Part shown: positions 8,824 through 17,901 of the stretch, in pieces
Layout of the letters: every line of letters begins with the position of its first letter
How positions within the stretch are numbered: the first letter of the stretch is position 1
DNA from: Symbiodinium sp. CCMP2592
Lineage: Eukaryota > Sar > Dinophyceae > Suessiales > Symbiodiniaceae
NCBI GenBank assembly: GCA_905221615.1
Contig: CAJNDT010005735.1
Coordinates: forward strand, 62,001-126,000
DNA length: 64,000 nt
Direction of reading: 5' to 3'
Position numbers and translations under genes: made by a program
The notes under the pieces: model-generated
Told to the model about the DNA's origin: nothing
The model's database searches: none
Seen by the model: only the letters and a program-made list of their open reading frames with translations

Positions 8824-8909
8824 GGCAGCGCACCCAAAGCAGGGCTAATTAGCCCTGTTCCCCTTCCTACCCCCACTCGAAAATTGCCCCCCAGTAGCTG
8901 GGGGCCTTT

Positions 8910-9101
8910 CAGCACAATGGCCACGGAGTAGCGCATGCTTCACCGGCCATGTGCAGTCACTCTAGCAAACAGACAGGCTTCGTTCTGTTTAGCTTCAGAG
9001 GAAAACCCCTTCGACGTTTTCTAGCGAAACACCTTCGATGTTTCCAACAAGGATACTAGCGCTAGCATACACTGTCGTACCTCGTGCCTCGGCACGAGTG
9101 C
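8910..9101 (-). repeat. split direct repeat A1 (5' end of element)
   Basis: This 192-bp copy of 712-903 forms the 5' terminus of the minus-strand element. Immediately beyond it, at 9101/9102, the interrupted copia gag resumes in the plus direction. Confidence 0.9.
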
Positions 9102-9790
9102 TGGTCTTCCTGGTCCACTGCTCCTTCCAACCCGGCGGCTCGGCAGAGAAGGCGTATCTGCTGCAGTTCTTGACGGCGCCGGAGTCCGGAAACTCAGTCG
9201 ACACGGCTTTGTCGTTGGCCCGGAAGTGGGTGAGACTCTTGAGGCGTGGCAAAGAACTTCAGGTTGTGCTGCCGGATCCGAGCCTCTTGTGCCGTGGCTT
9301 GGACAAACTGCATGGGGGAGTCTTTGCGGGCAACAGACACCCCAGTGCGGCCTTTCGCATAGCCAGCTTCAAGTTGGAACGTCAGTTGGACTACAAGGCC
9401 ATCGCCAAGGACGTTGAGGACTATGCGCAGTTGATCCTTGGTGAGTTGGAGGCTGCTTTGCTTGCGCAGCCATTGCCGATGCGGGCAAGGGCAAGGCCAA
9501 GGGCAAATCGCGGCAACCTTGTTGGGCGTGGTCCGATGGTTCGGGCTGCAAGTATGGCCAGAACTGTATGTTTCGCCATGACTCTCTGGGCCCAGGTCGC
9601 TGCTGGACATGTGGAAGCAGTTCCCACCTCAAGCCGCAATGCCCATTGCATGGGCAAGGGGGGGCGGCCCTACTACTACGTCGTCGGCGGCTACGGCTGG
9701 AGGTGGTGGTGGTGGTTCGCAAAATTCGTCTTCGGCTACTGCGACTTCTTCGGCAGCGGCATCGGATGGGAAAGGTGCGGGGGACGATAA
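9098..9790 (+). pseudogene. copia gag, second half after the insertion
   Basis: This continues the capsid cut at 504. It begins VLVFLVHCSFQPGGSAEKA and includes SLARKWVRLLRRGKELQ and LPDPSLLCRGLDKL. The frame is good to about 9500 and then reads through the knuckle region out of register (a run of Trp and Phe at the end is not protein-like). The translation upstream of 9098 belongs to repeat A1 and is fortuitous. Gag function is particle assembly. Broken at both ends in this copy. Confidence 0.65.
9505..9665 (+). pseudogene. gag zinc knuckle in a shifted frame
   Basis: In the frame of the ORF at 9568 the translation gives CKYGQNCMFRHD, a CCCH-like cluster, and CWTCGSSSHLKPQC, a perfect CX2CX4HX4C knuckle. 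This is the RNA-binding nucleocapsid signature of copia and retroviral gag. The capsid lies in another frame upstream and the protease in a third frame downstream, so two frame changes occur within about 150 bases. Confidence 0.7.
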
Positions 9791-10442
9791 ACCTTCGCGG
9801 AGACCGAGGAAGAAGGGCGGTGGCAAAGCCAAAGATGCAGTGAGGAAAGCTGAGGAAGGCTCTGCAGGTGATGGTGGAGCTGCTGCGGCGGCTTCGTCGG
9901 CTACTACCAATACCTCGGTGCCTTCGGCGACTTCGGGTGAATCGGCCCGCGAGGACTTCTTTGAGGAGGCGGCGAAGGCTTTGAAGTCTTTGAGATTGGC
10001 CCGAGCTACTTTGGATCGGGTGAATGCTCTTGGTGTAGGTGCGGTTCGTCGTGCACTGGTGGATTCAGGAGCGACTACCTCGATGAGATCGGCTGGGGAG
10101 CGGGAACTTCAAGGCTTGCCTCAGAGGAAGGTGTTGTTGGCGGAGGGCGGGACGGTGTTCTACCAGCTTCCCGGCGGGACGCTGTTGACCGAGAAGGCGA
10201 CCGCCCCAATCCTTTCCATGAGCGACCTGATGGAGATCGGCTGCCGTGTGGTGTGGAGTCCCGATGAAGGTTGTCACATCACTCACCCGGTGCGCGGGAA
10301 CTTGTGTGCTCGAATCTTCAATGGTTGCCCTGAGTTGGACGAGCAGTTGGGTTTGGACCTTATTGCGGAGGCCGAGGCCACGAAGTTCCGACGTCGGGAA
10401 GCCGAGCTCATGGTGAACAAGCTGGTGATGCAGTGTGCCTGA
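9660..10442 (+). pseudogene. copia aspartic protease region
   Basis: After a low-complexity Ser/Gly/Lys linker, ALVDSGATTSMRSAG near 10050-10095 carries the DSGA active-site signature of retroviral-type aspartic proteases, which act as dimers to cleave the polyprotein. ILSMSDLMEIGCRVVW follows, typical of the C-terminal half. It ends with a TGA at 10440-10442, overlapping the start of the pol frame by ten bases. The stop or a frameshift separates it from integrase. Confidence 0.7.
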
Positions 10443-12796
10443 AGCCTGTGGGCCTGGCTTGGGCCTGGCTGTATCGGGCCTTCCCCAAGGCCCCTTCTTG
10501 GCTTCTCTCGGCCATTCCGGTGGCGGCGTCTATGGATGGAGGCAAGGTTCCATGGAACCGTCGTGAGCGAAAGCGGTGGAGGCAAGCTTCGGCGGTGGCG
10601 GTCCACTTGTTCTGTGGAAAGGACCGTGGGTGCTGGAAGTGCAGGGCTGAGGCGGCCCACGTGGTTACTGTGGACCAGGCGGAGGACATCATGGCTGATG
10701 ATACCTTTGCGGCCTTGCTGGATCTGGCGCTGGCTGGAAAGATCAAGGCGGTCTTTGGAGGGCCGCCTCGTCGAACTTACTCGGCCCTGCGCAATCTGGG
10801 GACGGATGGCGATGGAGGTTCGCGACCGCTACGTGATCGCGATGGACCTGGAAGATGGGGCCGTGAAGGACTTTCGGAATGGGAGCAGTGGAGGGTCCGG
10901 CAGGATACGATCATGGTTTTTCGGATGATCTTTCTTTGGATGGTGGCAGCGGCAGTGGCCAAGGGTAGTGGAGATCGCCTACAGGATTTTCTCATGGAGC
11001 ACCCTGAGGATCCGAAGAAGTTTCTGAAGGAGGCCGCTCCGGCGTCGTTGTGGGCCACTCCGGAGATTCGCCTTTTGGAAAGGACCCTTGGGTGGCACGC
11101 CTGGGCATTTGATCAGGGACCTCTCGGGCATGTTCGTCGACTCCCTACCAGGGTGCTGTCGTCGGTGAGATGTCCGCCGGAGTTTCCATCTACAGTTTCG
11201 GTGGAGGAACGGGACCATGATGGAGCGGGTTTTCGGTCAGCATCCTGGGCGGCATGGGCTCCTCAGCTGCATGTCGTGATCAAGGACGTCATTGAGGCTA
11301 GCCTTGCGGGCGCGGCCTTGGAAACCCTCCGGAAGATGGATGCGGCGTTCTTGGAGCATCTACGACGGGACCACACCCCGTATCGGCGGGACTGTCGGGC
11401 TTGCCTTGCTGGAGCTTTTCGTGGGCACCTTCATCGACGCATTGTCACGCCGGAGGCCTGGTGTTTGTCCCTCGATCTCATCGGGCCAACGCGACAGGGT
11501 CTGGATGAGAATCTGAAGAAGGTGAAGTATGGACTCATCGGGTCTTTGGTGGTTCCGGATGTGCTGGGCAAGCTCCTTCAACCCACCGATCCAGAAGGGG
11601 AACCTGATGATGGAGCCGGGGTGGGTTTCATGGACGACGAGGACCCTGTGCTTGCTGGGGGAAGCGAAGCGGATGATGAGGGTGAGGCTCCAGACGCGCG
11701 TGACACGGAGAAGAACTTAGCCAAGTGGCAAGCGATGGCTGAGAAGGAGAATGTTGAGGGAGCCTCGGTGGTGGAAGTTCCCTTCTTTGTCCCGCTAGCG
11801 TCTAAGGCAGCCCCGGAGGTCTTGTCGGCGACCAAGGAGATTCTTCTACAAGTTCGGCGCCTTGGCTTGGTGGTCCGACGGATCCATACCGATCGAGGGC
11901 GAGAGTTTGTCAATCGAGCCTTCCGAGGAATGTGTCGGGACCGGGAAATTGTGTACACCTCGACCACTGCCGATGACTTCCGAGCCAATGGTCGTGTCGA
12001 AGCTCTGGTGGGCCGCGCAAAGTGTGCGGTGAGGACTTACTTGGCCAGTTCGGGCCTTGGCTCAAATATGTGGGCCTTTGCGATGCGGCACTACACGGTC
12101 CGGATTCGACAGGCGGTGGCTACTCAGCTTGGAGCTCGGCTGCCTCGCCTTCCACCTTTCGGGACCAAGGTCTTCGTGAGGAAGCGGTCGTGGCAGATGA
12201 AGAAGGAGGAGTTCACCGAGAAGGTTGTGGCGGCTCACATCCTTTGTCCTTCTTTGGATGTGTCGCGTGGGTTCTTGGTGAGGACCGAGGACGGCAGCTA
12301 CTTGACGACCATGGTGGCGGTGGAGAATGTCAAGGAGGTGTCCGGTGAGTTTGAGGTTGATGCCCCACCTGCCCCTTCGGGAGAACCGGGAGCCCGGCGT
12401 CGCATTCATGGCAAGCAGCCTATGGTGGCGTCCCTTGAGGAGTCTGAGTACGTGGACAAGCTTGCGGTGTGCGACGATGAGCACCTAATTCAGGATGAGG
12501 AGCTGGCGGAGGCCTTCTTGGATGCTGGTGATTTCTCAATGGAAGCTGTGGAAGAGCTGCTGAATGGATTGTGGCTTGCTGATGTTCGCGCTCCCAATCG
12601 TCGCGGAGGAGCCTTTGACCACAGCCAGTTTATTTCGGTCCACACGGCAGGAATGTTTCGGCATGGAGGAGTTGTTGGAGCCACCAATTTGGCTCGTCAC
12701 CGACCTGCCCTTACGAAGTTTTTGGTGACTGCTATGCATGAAGAACCTCCTTCCAGAAGGCACCACCTTTACTACCTTGTCCCTCAACTTCAATAA
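10433..12796 (+). pseudogene. copia pol: methyltransferase-like block and DDE integrase
   Basis: Residues about 55-125 show VHLFCGKDRG (motif-I-like), VVTVDQAED (acidic motif) and VFGGPPRRTYSALRN, where C5-methyltransferases have Pro-Cys. Here the Cys is replaced by Arg (codon CGT at about 10768), so this copy should be catalytically dead. The integrase core is clear: CLSLDLIGPTRQG (first Asp), RRIHTDRGREFVNR (second Asp), RANGRVEALVG (Glu). Integrase inserts the cDNA. The C-terminal third is acidic, and the frame ends at 12796 after sliding out of register near 12735, where the next domain continues in another frame. Confidence 0.75.
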
Positions 12797-14612
12797 TACG
12801 ATGCAGTGCCACCGGGACAGCAACAATGAGATGGGCACGAAGGCCTACTTGGTGGCTTGTGGAGCGTTTGTTGGCGGTGCTCTATGGTGTCATGACACTG
12901 CCGTCAAGGAGGATGTGACCTGGAACAAGGTGCAAGGCCGTTGGCTTCCTGGCATTGCTCGGCCTACTTATCATCAACTCGTGTCCTTTGACCCTCACCA
13001 ACTTCATCAGCCCCTTCCCTGGGAGGGAATGCGCTACACCATCACGGCCTACACCGTGGGCTGCGGGGGCAATTGCGTCAGCCAGGATCGTCATCTACTA
13101 CAAGGATTGGGATTTCCTCTTCCACCACATGTTCGGGCTGGCCCCGAAGGAGGAGGCAGTGGGGTCAGAGGAGAGATGAAGAGCCTGCGGCGTCCAAAAA
13201 GCGCGTTGAGGAAGTTTTGCGGAGCTTTTTCGTCTTGCGCAGAGTGTGACCTGGTTCCGGGGGAGGATCAGACCTTGGAATCTTCTCTGGTTGGTGGTGG
13301 AGTCAGTCAGGGTGATCCAGTTTGTGTTTGCAAAGGTCGCGAGGTGGATCCGTCGTTGTGTACGTGCAGAGTGTCTGAGGTGAGCGGTGGTGGAGTTCCC
13401 CAGAAGTTCTACATCGGCGACGAGGGCCTCGATTACGGCACCGAGGCTGAGATCAATGAGGAAGGTTCTCGAAGGGATGATGGGGGCCCGGCACAGTGGG
13501 GAGCTTTTGGTCCTCCTACGGTGGCCAAGCTGGAACCTTTGGATGGGAACGACGTCGAGTCCTACTACTTGCTGGGCTCCGAGGTTCCTCTGGAAGTCGG
13601 CTGGGACCTGTTCGAGGGTCACTTGGATGATCTTCGCTTGGCTACCGTGCAGGAAGAGTATGCGGAGAGGGAACAAGCGATTCAGCGAGGAGAAGCCGGT
13701 GATGTGGCTGAAGGGCCGCTGCCTCGTTGGATTGAAGCTCGGGTTCGTCTTGAAAGCCTGATGGAGAACTCGTCGAAATGGGACGAGGAGAAGGCCCTTG
13801 ACTCGGTGCGTAAGACCGAGGTGCTCGAGGATCCCGATGAGGCGCCTTTGCATACGAAGACCATCCCCAACGAGGTGGTGAGACGGGAGCTTCAGCGCTG
13901 GGCTCCTTCTATGTTCTCTGAGTATGAGAGCTTGGTGCGGGAGAATGAAGCCGTTGAGCCTTTCACCGAGGCCCAGCTTCAGGAATGGAAGGATGCTGGC
14001 CGTGATTACGACTTGGTGCCGGGCAAGACCGTGCACACCATCAAGGCGTTCTCTGGGCGCCTGAAAACGAGGGCGGTGATTTGCGGGAACTTTCTGGCCC
14101 AGTCGTTTGCCCGGGAGCAGAAGTATGCGGCCGGAGCGGACAGCGTGCTCATCCGTCTTGTGCTTCGTGAAGCTGCCCGTCGAGGATGGAGACTGGCCGT
14201 GTTGGACGTCAAGACGGCTTTCCTTCTAGCTCCGCTGTTGTTTCAGGAGAAAAGACCTACGTTGGTTTTGGTTCCGAAGCTGTTCCTGTTGGCGGGTATA
14301 TGCAAGGAACCGATGTGGAGAGTTCGCAAGGCTTTGTACGGTTTGTCCACCTCGCCGAAGAGCTGGGAGGCCTACCGCAACCAGGTGATGGCCAAACTTC
14401 GCGGACGTGTGCCCGGAGGTGAAGTTACCTTGATCCCTTCTGGTGTCGATGATAGCCTGTGGTATGTGCAGGTGGGCACTCGACGAGCCGGGGCAGTGAT
14501 CTGCTATGTTGATGATCTGCTGATTGCCGCGGAGCCGGGCGTCGCCGAGGAGGTGGCTCGTATGTTCACTACTACTTGGAAGTGCACGGAGCCACAGTGG
14601 GATGATGTTACC
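12738..14612 (+). pseudogene. copia pol: dioxygenase-like block and reverse transcriptase
   Basis: Residues about 10-110 resemble a 2OG-Fe(II) dioxygenase core: HRD at 12810-12818 (HxD), GALW, FDPHQLHQ with the distal His at 12996 or 13005, and a basic residue in MRYTITAY at 13032. Further on the RT shows TRAVICGNF, LAVLDVKTAFL (motif A), KALYGLSTSPKSW and VICYVDDLLIAA (YVDD motif C near 14505), as in copia RTs. Protein homology fades after WKCTEPQWDD at about 14612, so RT thumb and RNase H are missing. The long frame runs on to 15959 only because a different sequence happens to be in frame. Confidence 0.75.
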
Positions 14613-14904
14613 TTCAACCCACGTCGTGAGCACCATCCTCCTCCATCGGCACGCCCTGGTCTTCAGGCTGAGCCACAGGCACCTCCTCCGGACCTGTGTC
14701 GGCCCCGTCCGCATCCATGGCGCGCCAACGGCTTACGACTCCTTTACCGGAGCGGCGTTGGGCTCATAACCCCCGAATGCGGAGGTCACGCTTGTTTTGG
14801 AACCGAAAAGCCTTTCAAATCAGACGTGTCAACATGCTTTACATATGCGGAACATCCCTCTTCCCAGACACACTTCCAGTTGCGTGCACCCACCCTGGGA
14901 GAGC
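14613..14904 (+). other. junction sequence without a convincing gene
   Basis: This is the stretch between the truncated copia RT and the next coding piece. It is open in the RT frame but the translation is Pro/His/Arg-rich and not RT-like. The end (CCTGGGAGAGCAG followed by GGTAGCC) would suit a 3' splice site, so it may be intron of the downstream gene. Confidence 0.4.
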
Positions 14905-15959
14905 AGGGTAGCCAGGGATTGCCCAAGCCAACAAAGCTCGAGATGATTTCCGGAGGACCATCCAAGGAGTGGGAGGCATGGTGCAGGCATTACCGAAAGG
15001 CTTACGGTATCATGCTTGGCAATTTCGGCTACACGCCTGCCAAGAGCATCAATGGTATCATATACGATGAAGATGGTACCACGGATATCGTGAGTGCACC
15101 TGTCTGGAACCCAGCCGATGCCCTTGTGGCGATCTCGATCCATGGGATCAGAGCGGTTACGACCATGGCCTCCACGATCGCGTTTGGGGGTGCTCCGCCA
15201 ACGATCAAACCGGCGGTTCCCGGCAAGCCGCAGAGATTCGTTGTCATGCACGACGGTCTCTTGACCTTCAGGGCTGCCAAGTCCTGGCACGATGGTGAGA
15301 TGAACGCTCACCTGAAGAACGCGCTGGCCAGCTTTGGGTTCCCAGATTCCGAGGTGCGCGTACAAGCGTTCGATGATGGCTTCAAGCTTAAGGACATGGT
15401 CGACACTCTCGCGATGATGCAGAGCGACGCCTCCGTCCCGTCGTCGAACGTCCACATCCTCATTCTTTGGAGAGGAGAAGACTTGTGGAAGCTGGACCAA
15501 AGCTGGAGTAAGCTTACCGGTGACATCGATACGGCACGATCACAATACGCCAAGACGACTGCCCGGGAAGCTCTCGAGGAATACAACACGATCTACGGGT
15601 CGGTGTCCGTGTCACCGAGCATGGGACACCTTCCGACTCTCCCCGGACCTCTCTTCGAGAAATACAGAGTGGAAATGAGGGCGATCTGGGATACGATCAG
15701 GAGATCCAATTTCCTCACACTGTCTTTTGACGCTATCCTCGAGGGGCTACCGTTCCTGAAGGGGTATCATATTATGCATGAGTCCAAGACGATTGGGGTC
15801 TTGTGTACTCGCATCTGCTCGATGTTCACGCTTGCGGCTCTTGCGCGGTTTCCATCCTACGGGACCCGTCAAGAGTATCAAACCGCAACCGACAAGATGT
15901 GGGAGCGCACCCCGGTCCCGGTAGAAAAGCCGAAAGGCACTCCACGGTGCAGGACCTAA
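14905..15959 (+). CDS. unidentified globular protein, partial
   Basis: The translation from about 14905 is well ordered, with mixed alpha/beta character: LEMISGGPSKEWEAWCRHYR, KSINGIIYDEDGTTDIV, RFVVMHDGLLTFRAAKSW, VHILILWRGEDLWKL and LFEKYRVEMRAIWDTIRR. Composition differs from the copia pol. I do not recognise a family. The alternating hydrophobic strands would suit a Rossmann-like or hydrolase-like fold, but no catalytic motif is clear. The C-terminus slides out of frame near 15930 and continues in another frame as an acidic tail (next entry). The start is unknown: an upstream exon or truncation by the copia element is possible. Confidence 0.45.
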
Positions 15960-16360
15960 TCGAAGGGGCAGATCGCGGTCCCGATAACCGAGCCGCAAAG
16001 ACCGTCAATATGAGTCAATTCGGCTTTGATGACGATGATGATGAAGACCTGGCCGACAGCGCAGGTCCATCTGCACCCAGGATTCCGATCAAACAGGAAC
16101 AGGGAACCTTGGCAGAGCTTCCGGGCGTCCGTCACCCGGAACCGATTGTGCTGCCCGCGACTCCTGTGCCTGGACAGGCAATGCCGGTGTCTCCCAGCCT
16201 TGCTCCGGCTGCTAAGAACGATGAAGAGTCTAGCGGCGATTCCGATGATGAAGAGCAGCAAGGGGACGGAGACACGGAGATGTCTGCCGCCAAGAAAGAG
16301 GAATTCGATGAGGAATTCAATGCTTCTCGACCAGCACGTTGCGGCCGGATCTATAGATAG
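15930..16360 (+). CDS. acidic disordered tail, frame-shifted continuation
   Basis: In the shifted frame the text reads VQDLIEGADRG, then MSQFGFDDDDDEDLADSAGP, a Pro-rich linker, and ESSGDSDDEEQQGDGDTEMS before an Arg-rich end at the stop near 16360. Such acidic Ser/Asp/Glu tails are common in nuclear or RNA-associated proteins. It probably belongs to the protein at 14905-15959, joined across a one-base indel or a short intron. It could also be a separate small protein starting at the ATG near 16011. Confidence 0.4.
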
Positions 16361-16842
16361 AGCCTGTTAGCCACATAGAGCCGGATACCACATAAGTACG
16401 GATGAATAGCTTTTTTTGCTACAGAAAAATTTTAGCCGATCTTGACATCTTCAAGAAGCCGCAAAAAAAAGATTGGAAACGCATCCGTCCATGATCGTTT
16501 CAAAAAAGGTATACCCACGAACCCCTGCGTGGCCGTGTCAGCGCACCATGATCCGAACGAAAAGCCATGTGAACGCAAGCTATATATTCACTTTATACAA
16601 TATATGTTGAAGTTATAGTAATGGATTTTGGAGTCGCTGCAGTATCGCGCACACATATATTATACCCACACCCATACGCTGGACGGCGGAGAAGTAATCG
16701 TTGTAAAAAACGTTGAGTAAATACATATAATCAACAAAACATATGGTATGCATATAGGCGTCCTTATACACTATGTGTATATATATATAAAAAAAAATGT
16801 ATATGTATTATTATGCATAAAAGCAAAAATCTTCTGTGTTTC
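16361..16842. other. AT-rich spacer, no gene seen
   Basis: A T-rich and A-rich stretch at 16410-16510 may be a 3' region of the upstream gene. A short (TA)n run lies at 16774-16790. No ORF of note. Confidence 0.4.
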
Positions 16843-17433
16843 CTGAACGCGCGCGCGCGCCCCCCCAGCGCGCGCGCGCACCTCCCCCCCGCGCGCGCGC
16901 GCGCGCGCACTTCCCACCCCACGCGCGCGCGCGCGCGCCGAGGAGCGCGCGCGCGCGTGACTAAATTGTTTATATACAGGGACATATAAATATTCCATAT
17001 CTAGAACATATCCGCAATCATTCGAGAATCACTTGGTGCTATTTATAAGGAAATCAAACATGTTGTGTGATTTCTGCAATCGGGCGCGCGGGCGCTCCTC
17101 GCACGCGCGCGCGCGGCGCGCGCGCGCCCTCGCACGCGCGCGCGCGCATGCCGCGCGCGCCCCCCTCTCTGGGCGCGCGCGCGCGCATCCCGCGCGCGCG
17201 CGCGGCCAGTAGCGCGCGCGCTTAAATTGTTTATTTTTACGGACATGTCAATATTCCATATCTAGAACGCATCCGCAATCATTCGAGAATCATTTGGTGC
17301 TATTTAAGGAAATTATTTAAAATGCTGTGTGATTTCTGCAATCGGCGCGCGCGCGCTCTTTTGCGCGCGCGCGGTGGAGGCGTGCGCGCGCTGGGGGGGC
17401 GCGCGCGCGCGCGTGGTTTTCGCGCGCGCGCAC
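16843..17433. repeat. about 262-bp tandem repeat with long (CG)n blocks
   Basis: Three blocks of nearly pure alternating C and G (16843-16960, 17081-17221, 17344-17433) alternate with two AT-rich spacers that match each other well (TATTCCATATCTAGAAC at 16991 and 17252; TTTCTGCAATCGG at 17071 and 17333). The period is 261-262 bp. Alternating CG runs favour Z-DNA and hold an extreme CpG density. Arg/Ala-rich ORFs across it are artefacts. Confidence 0.85.
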
Positions 17434-17608
17434 TATACAATTTTCAAATATTTCTATTTCACGCTCCAAAACACAGACTGTGCGTGGTGTTGTCTCCGCG
17501 CGAGCGTTGTTCTTCCTCAGAACGAGTTAACCATGAGAAGCCAGAGTACTGCTTCGTTGCAGCCAATCAAGAGCTAGAATAATGTGCAGCCCATGGGTGA
17601 GAGCGCAA
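17434..17608. other. short unique spacer
   Basis: No convincing gene. On the minus strand it lies just downstream of the two spliced-leader-like fragments, so it could be the 5' part of a retroposed mRNA, but the first ATG there gives only six codons before a stop. Confidence 0.3.
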
Positions 17609-17648
17609 CTTGAGCCAAAAGAGGAAGCAAAATTGAGCTTGAGCCAAA
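17609..17648 (-). other. two spliced-leader 3'-end relics in tandem
   Basis: On the minus strand TTTGGCTCAAG (17648-17638) and TTTTGGCTCAAG (17620-17609) occur 29 bases apart. Both match the 3' end of the conserved dinoflagellate spliced leader, which ends in CATTTTGGCTCAAG. Two 11-12 base matches this close are unlikely by chance. Repeated leader relics are known marks of mRNA retroposition followed by renewed trans-splicing in dinoflagellates. Confidence 0.55.
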
Positions 17649-17750
17649 CAGCGTAAAATCAAAAACATATGCTACAAAAAAATGTCTTATCTGTAACTGT
17701 GTGAGAATATAGTATGTTGTGCATGTTTGCATACAGAAGTATGTATGTAG

Positions 17751-17805
17751 TATACGTATATATATATATATATATCTATATGTATATATATATATATATG
17801 TATAG
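17751..17805. repeat. (TA)n microsatellite
   Basis: An alternating TA run with CTA and GTA interruptions. The Tyr/Ile ORF across it is an artefact. Confidence 0.9.
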
Positions 17806-17901
17806 CTTATTGAGAGGAGGAGGACTGAGGAGCGAGAGGAGAGGAAGGAGAAACATGTGAACACTGTCTGATCTCAGCGCACTTGTCGCACTCAGCTGTT
17901 T

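Larger units (their letters stand above)
505..9101 (-). mobile_element. tyrosine-recombinase retrotransposon with split direct repeats
   Basis: Read on the minus strand the element is A1 (9101-8910), internal region (8909-1080), B1 (1079-904), A2 (903-712), B2 (712-505). This A1-internal-B1-A2-B2 layout is the hallmark of PAT/Ngaro-type tyrosine-recombinase retroelements, and both a recombinase and an RT/RNase H are encoded inside. Gene order is recombinase, Ala-rich coiled coil, two small ORFs, gag-like ORF, zinc-finger ORF, then methyltransferase-like/RT/RNase H. In described PAT/DIRS elements the recombinase comes last, so the order here is unusual. No target duplication is visible, as expected for recombinase-mediated insertion. 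GAGT occurs at both borders (503-506 and 9096-9099). The RT is deleted and several frames are broken, so this copy is non-autonomous. Confidence 0.8.
505..9101 (-). repeat. dispersed TAGC (sense GCTA) tetramer comb
   Basis: Hand counting gives 28 TAGC from 1116 to 2022 (about one per 32 bases), 13 from 4304 to 4683 in a non-coding spacer (one per 29), and 16 from about 6199 to 6762. One per 256 is expected at random. TAGCG is the commonest context. The reverse tetramer on the plus strand is mostly seen only inside GCTAGC, so the signal is strand-biased. In coding parts it falls in all three codon registers (GCT-A, G-CTA, GC-TA), so it is not one amino acid or one codon. It stops at both element ends. 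Function unknown. Confidence 0.85.
3..14612 (+). mobile_element. copia-type retrotransposon, interrupted and decayed
   Basis: The plus-strand order is gag (from before the window start), CCHC knuckle, aspartic protease, methyltransferase-like block, integrase, dioxygenase-like block and reverse transcriptase. Protease-integrase-RT order is the Ty1/copia order. The element is split at 504/9102 by the minus-strand tyrosine-recombinase element. Coding continues on both sides (left ends near PEDLRAEVVSVRAVTAEA, right resumes LVFLVHCSFQPGGSAEKA). Domains lie in several frames, so the copy is not functional as it stands. The RNase H end and both LTRs were not found: the 5' end is outside the window, and the 3' end is lost near 14612 where unrelated sequence begins. 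Confidence 0.8.

Noticed and set aside
14613..16842. Copia 3' LTR
   Set aside because: The gag start and 5' LTR are outside the window and no matching direct repeat lies after the RT; the element simply ends near 14612.
16764..17582. Arg/Ala-rich ORFs (RARARA)
   Set aside because: They are the translation of (CG)n blocks. No start context or homology.
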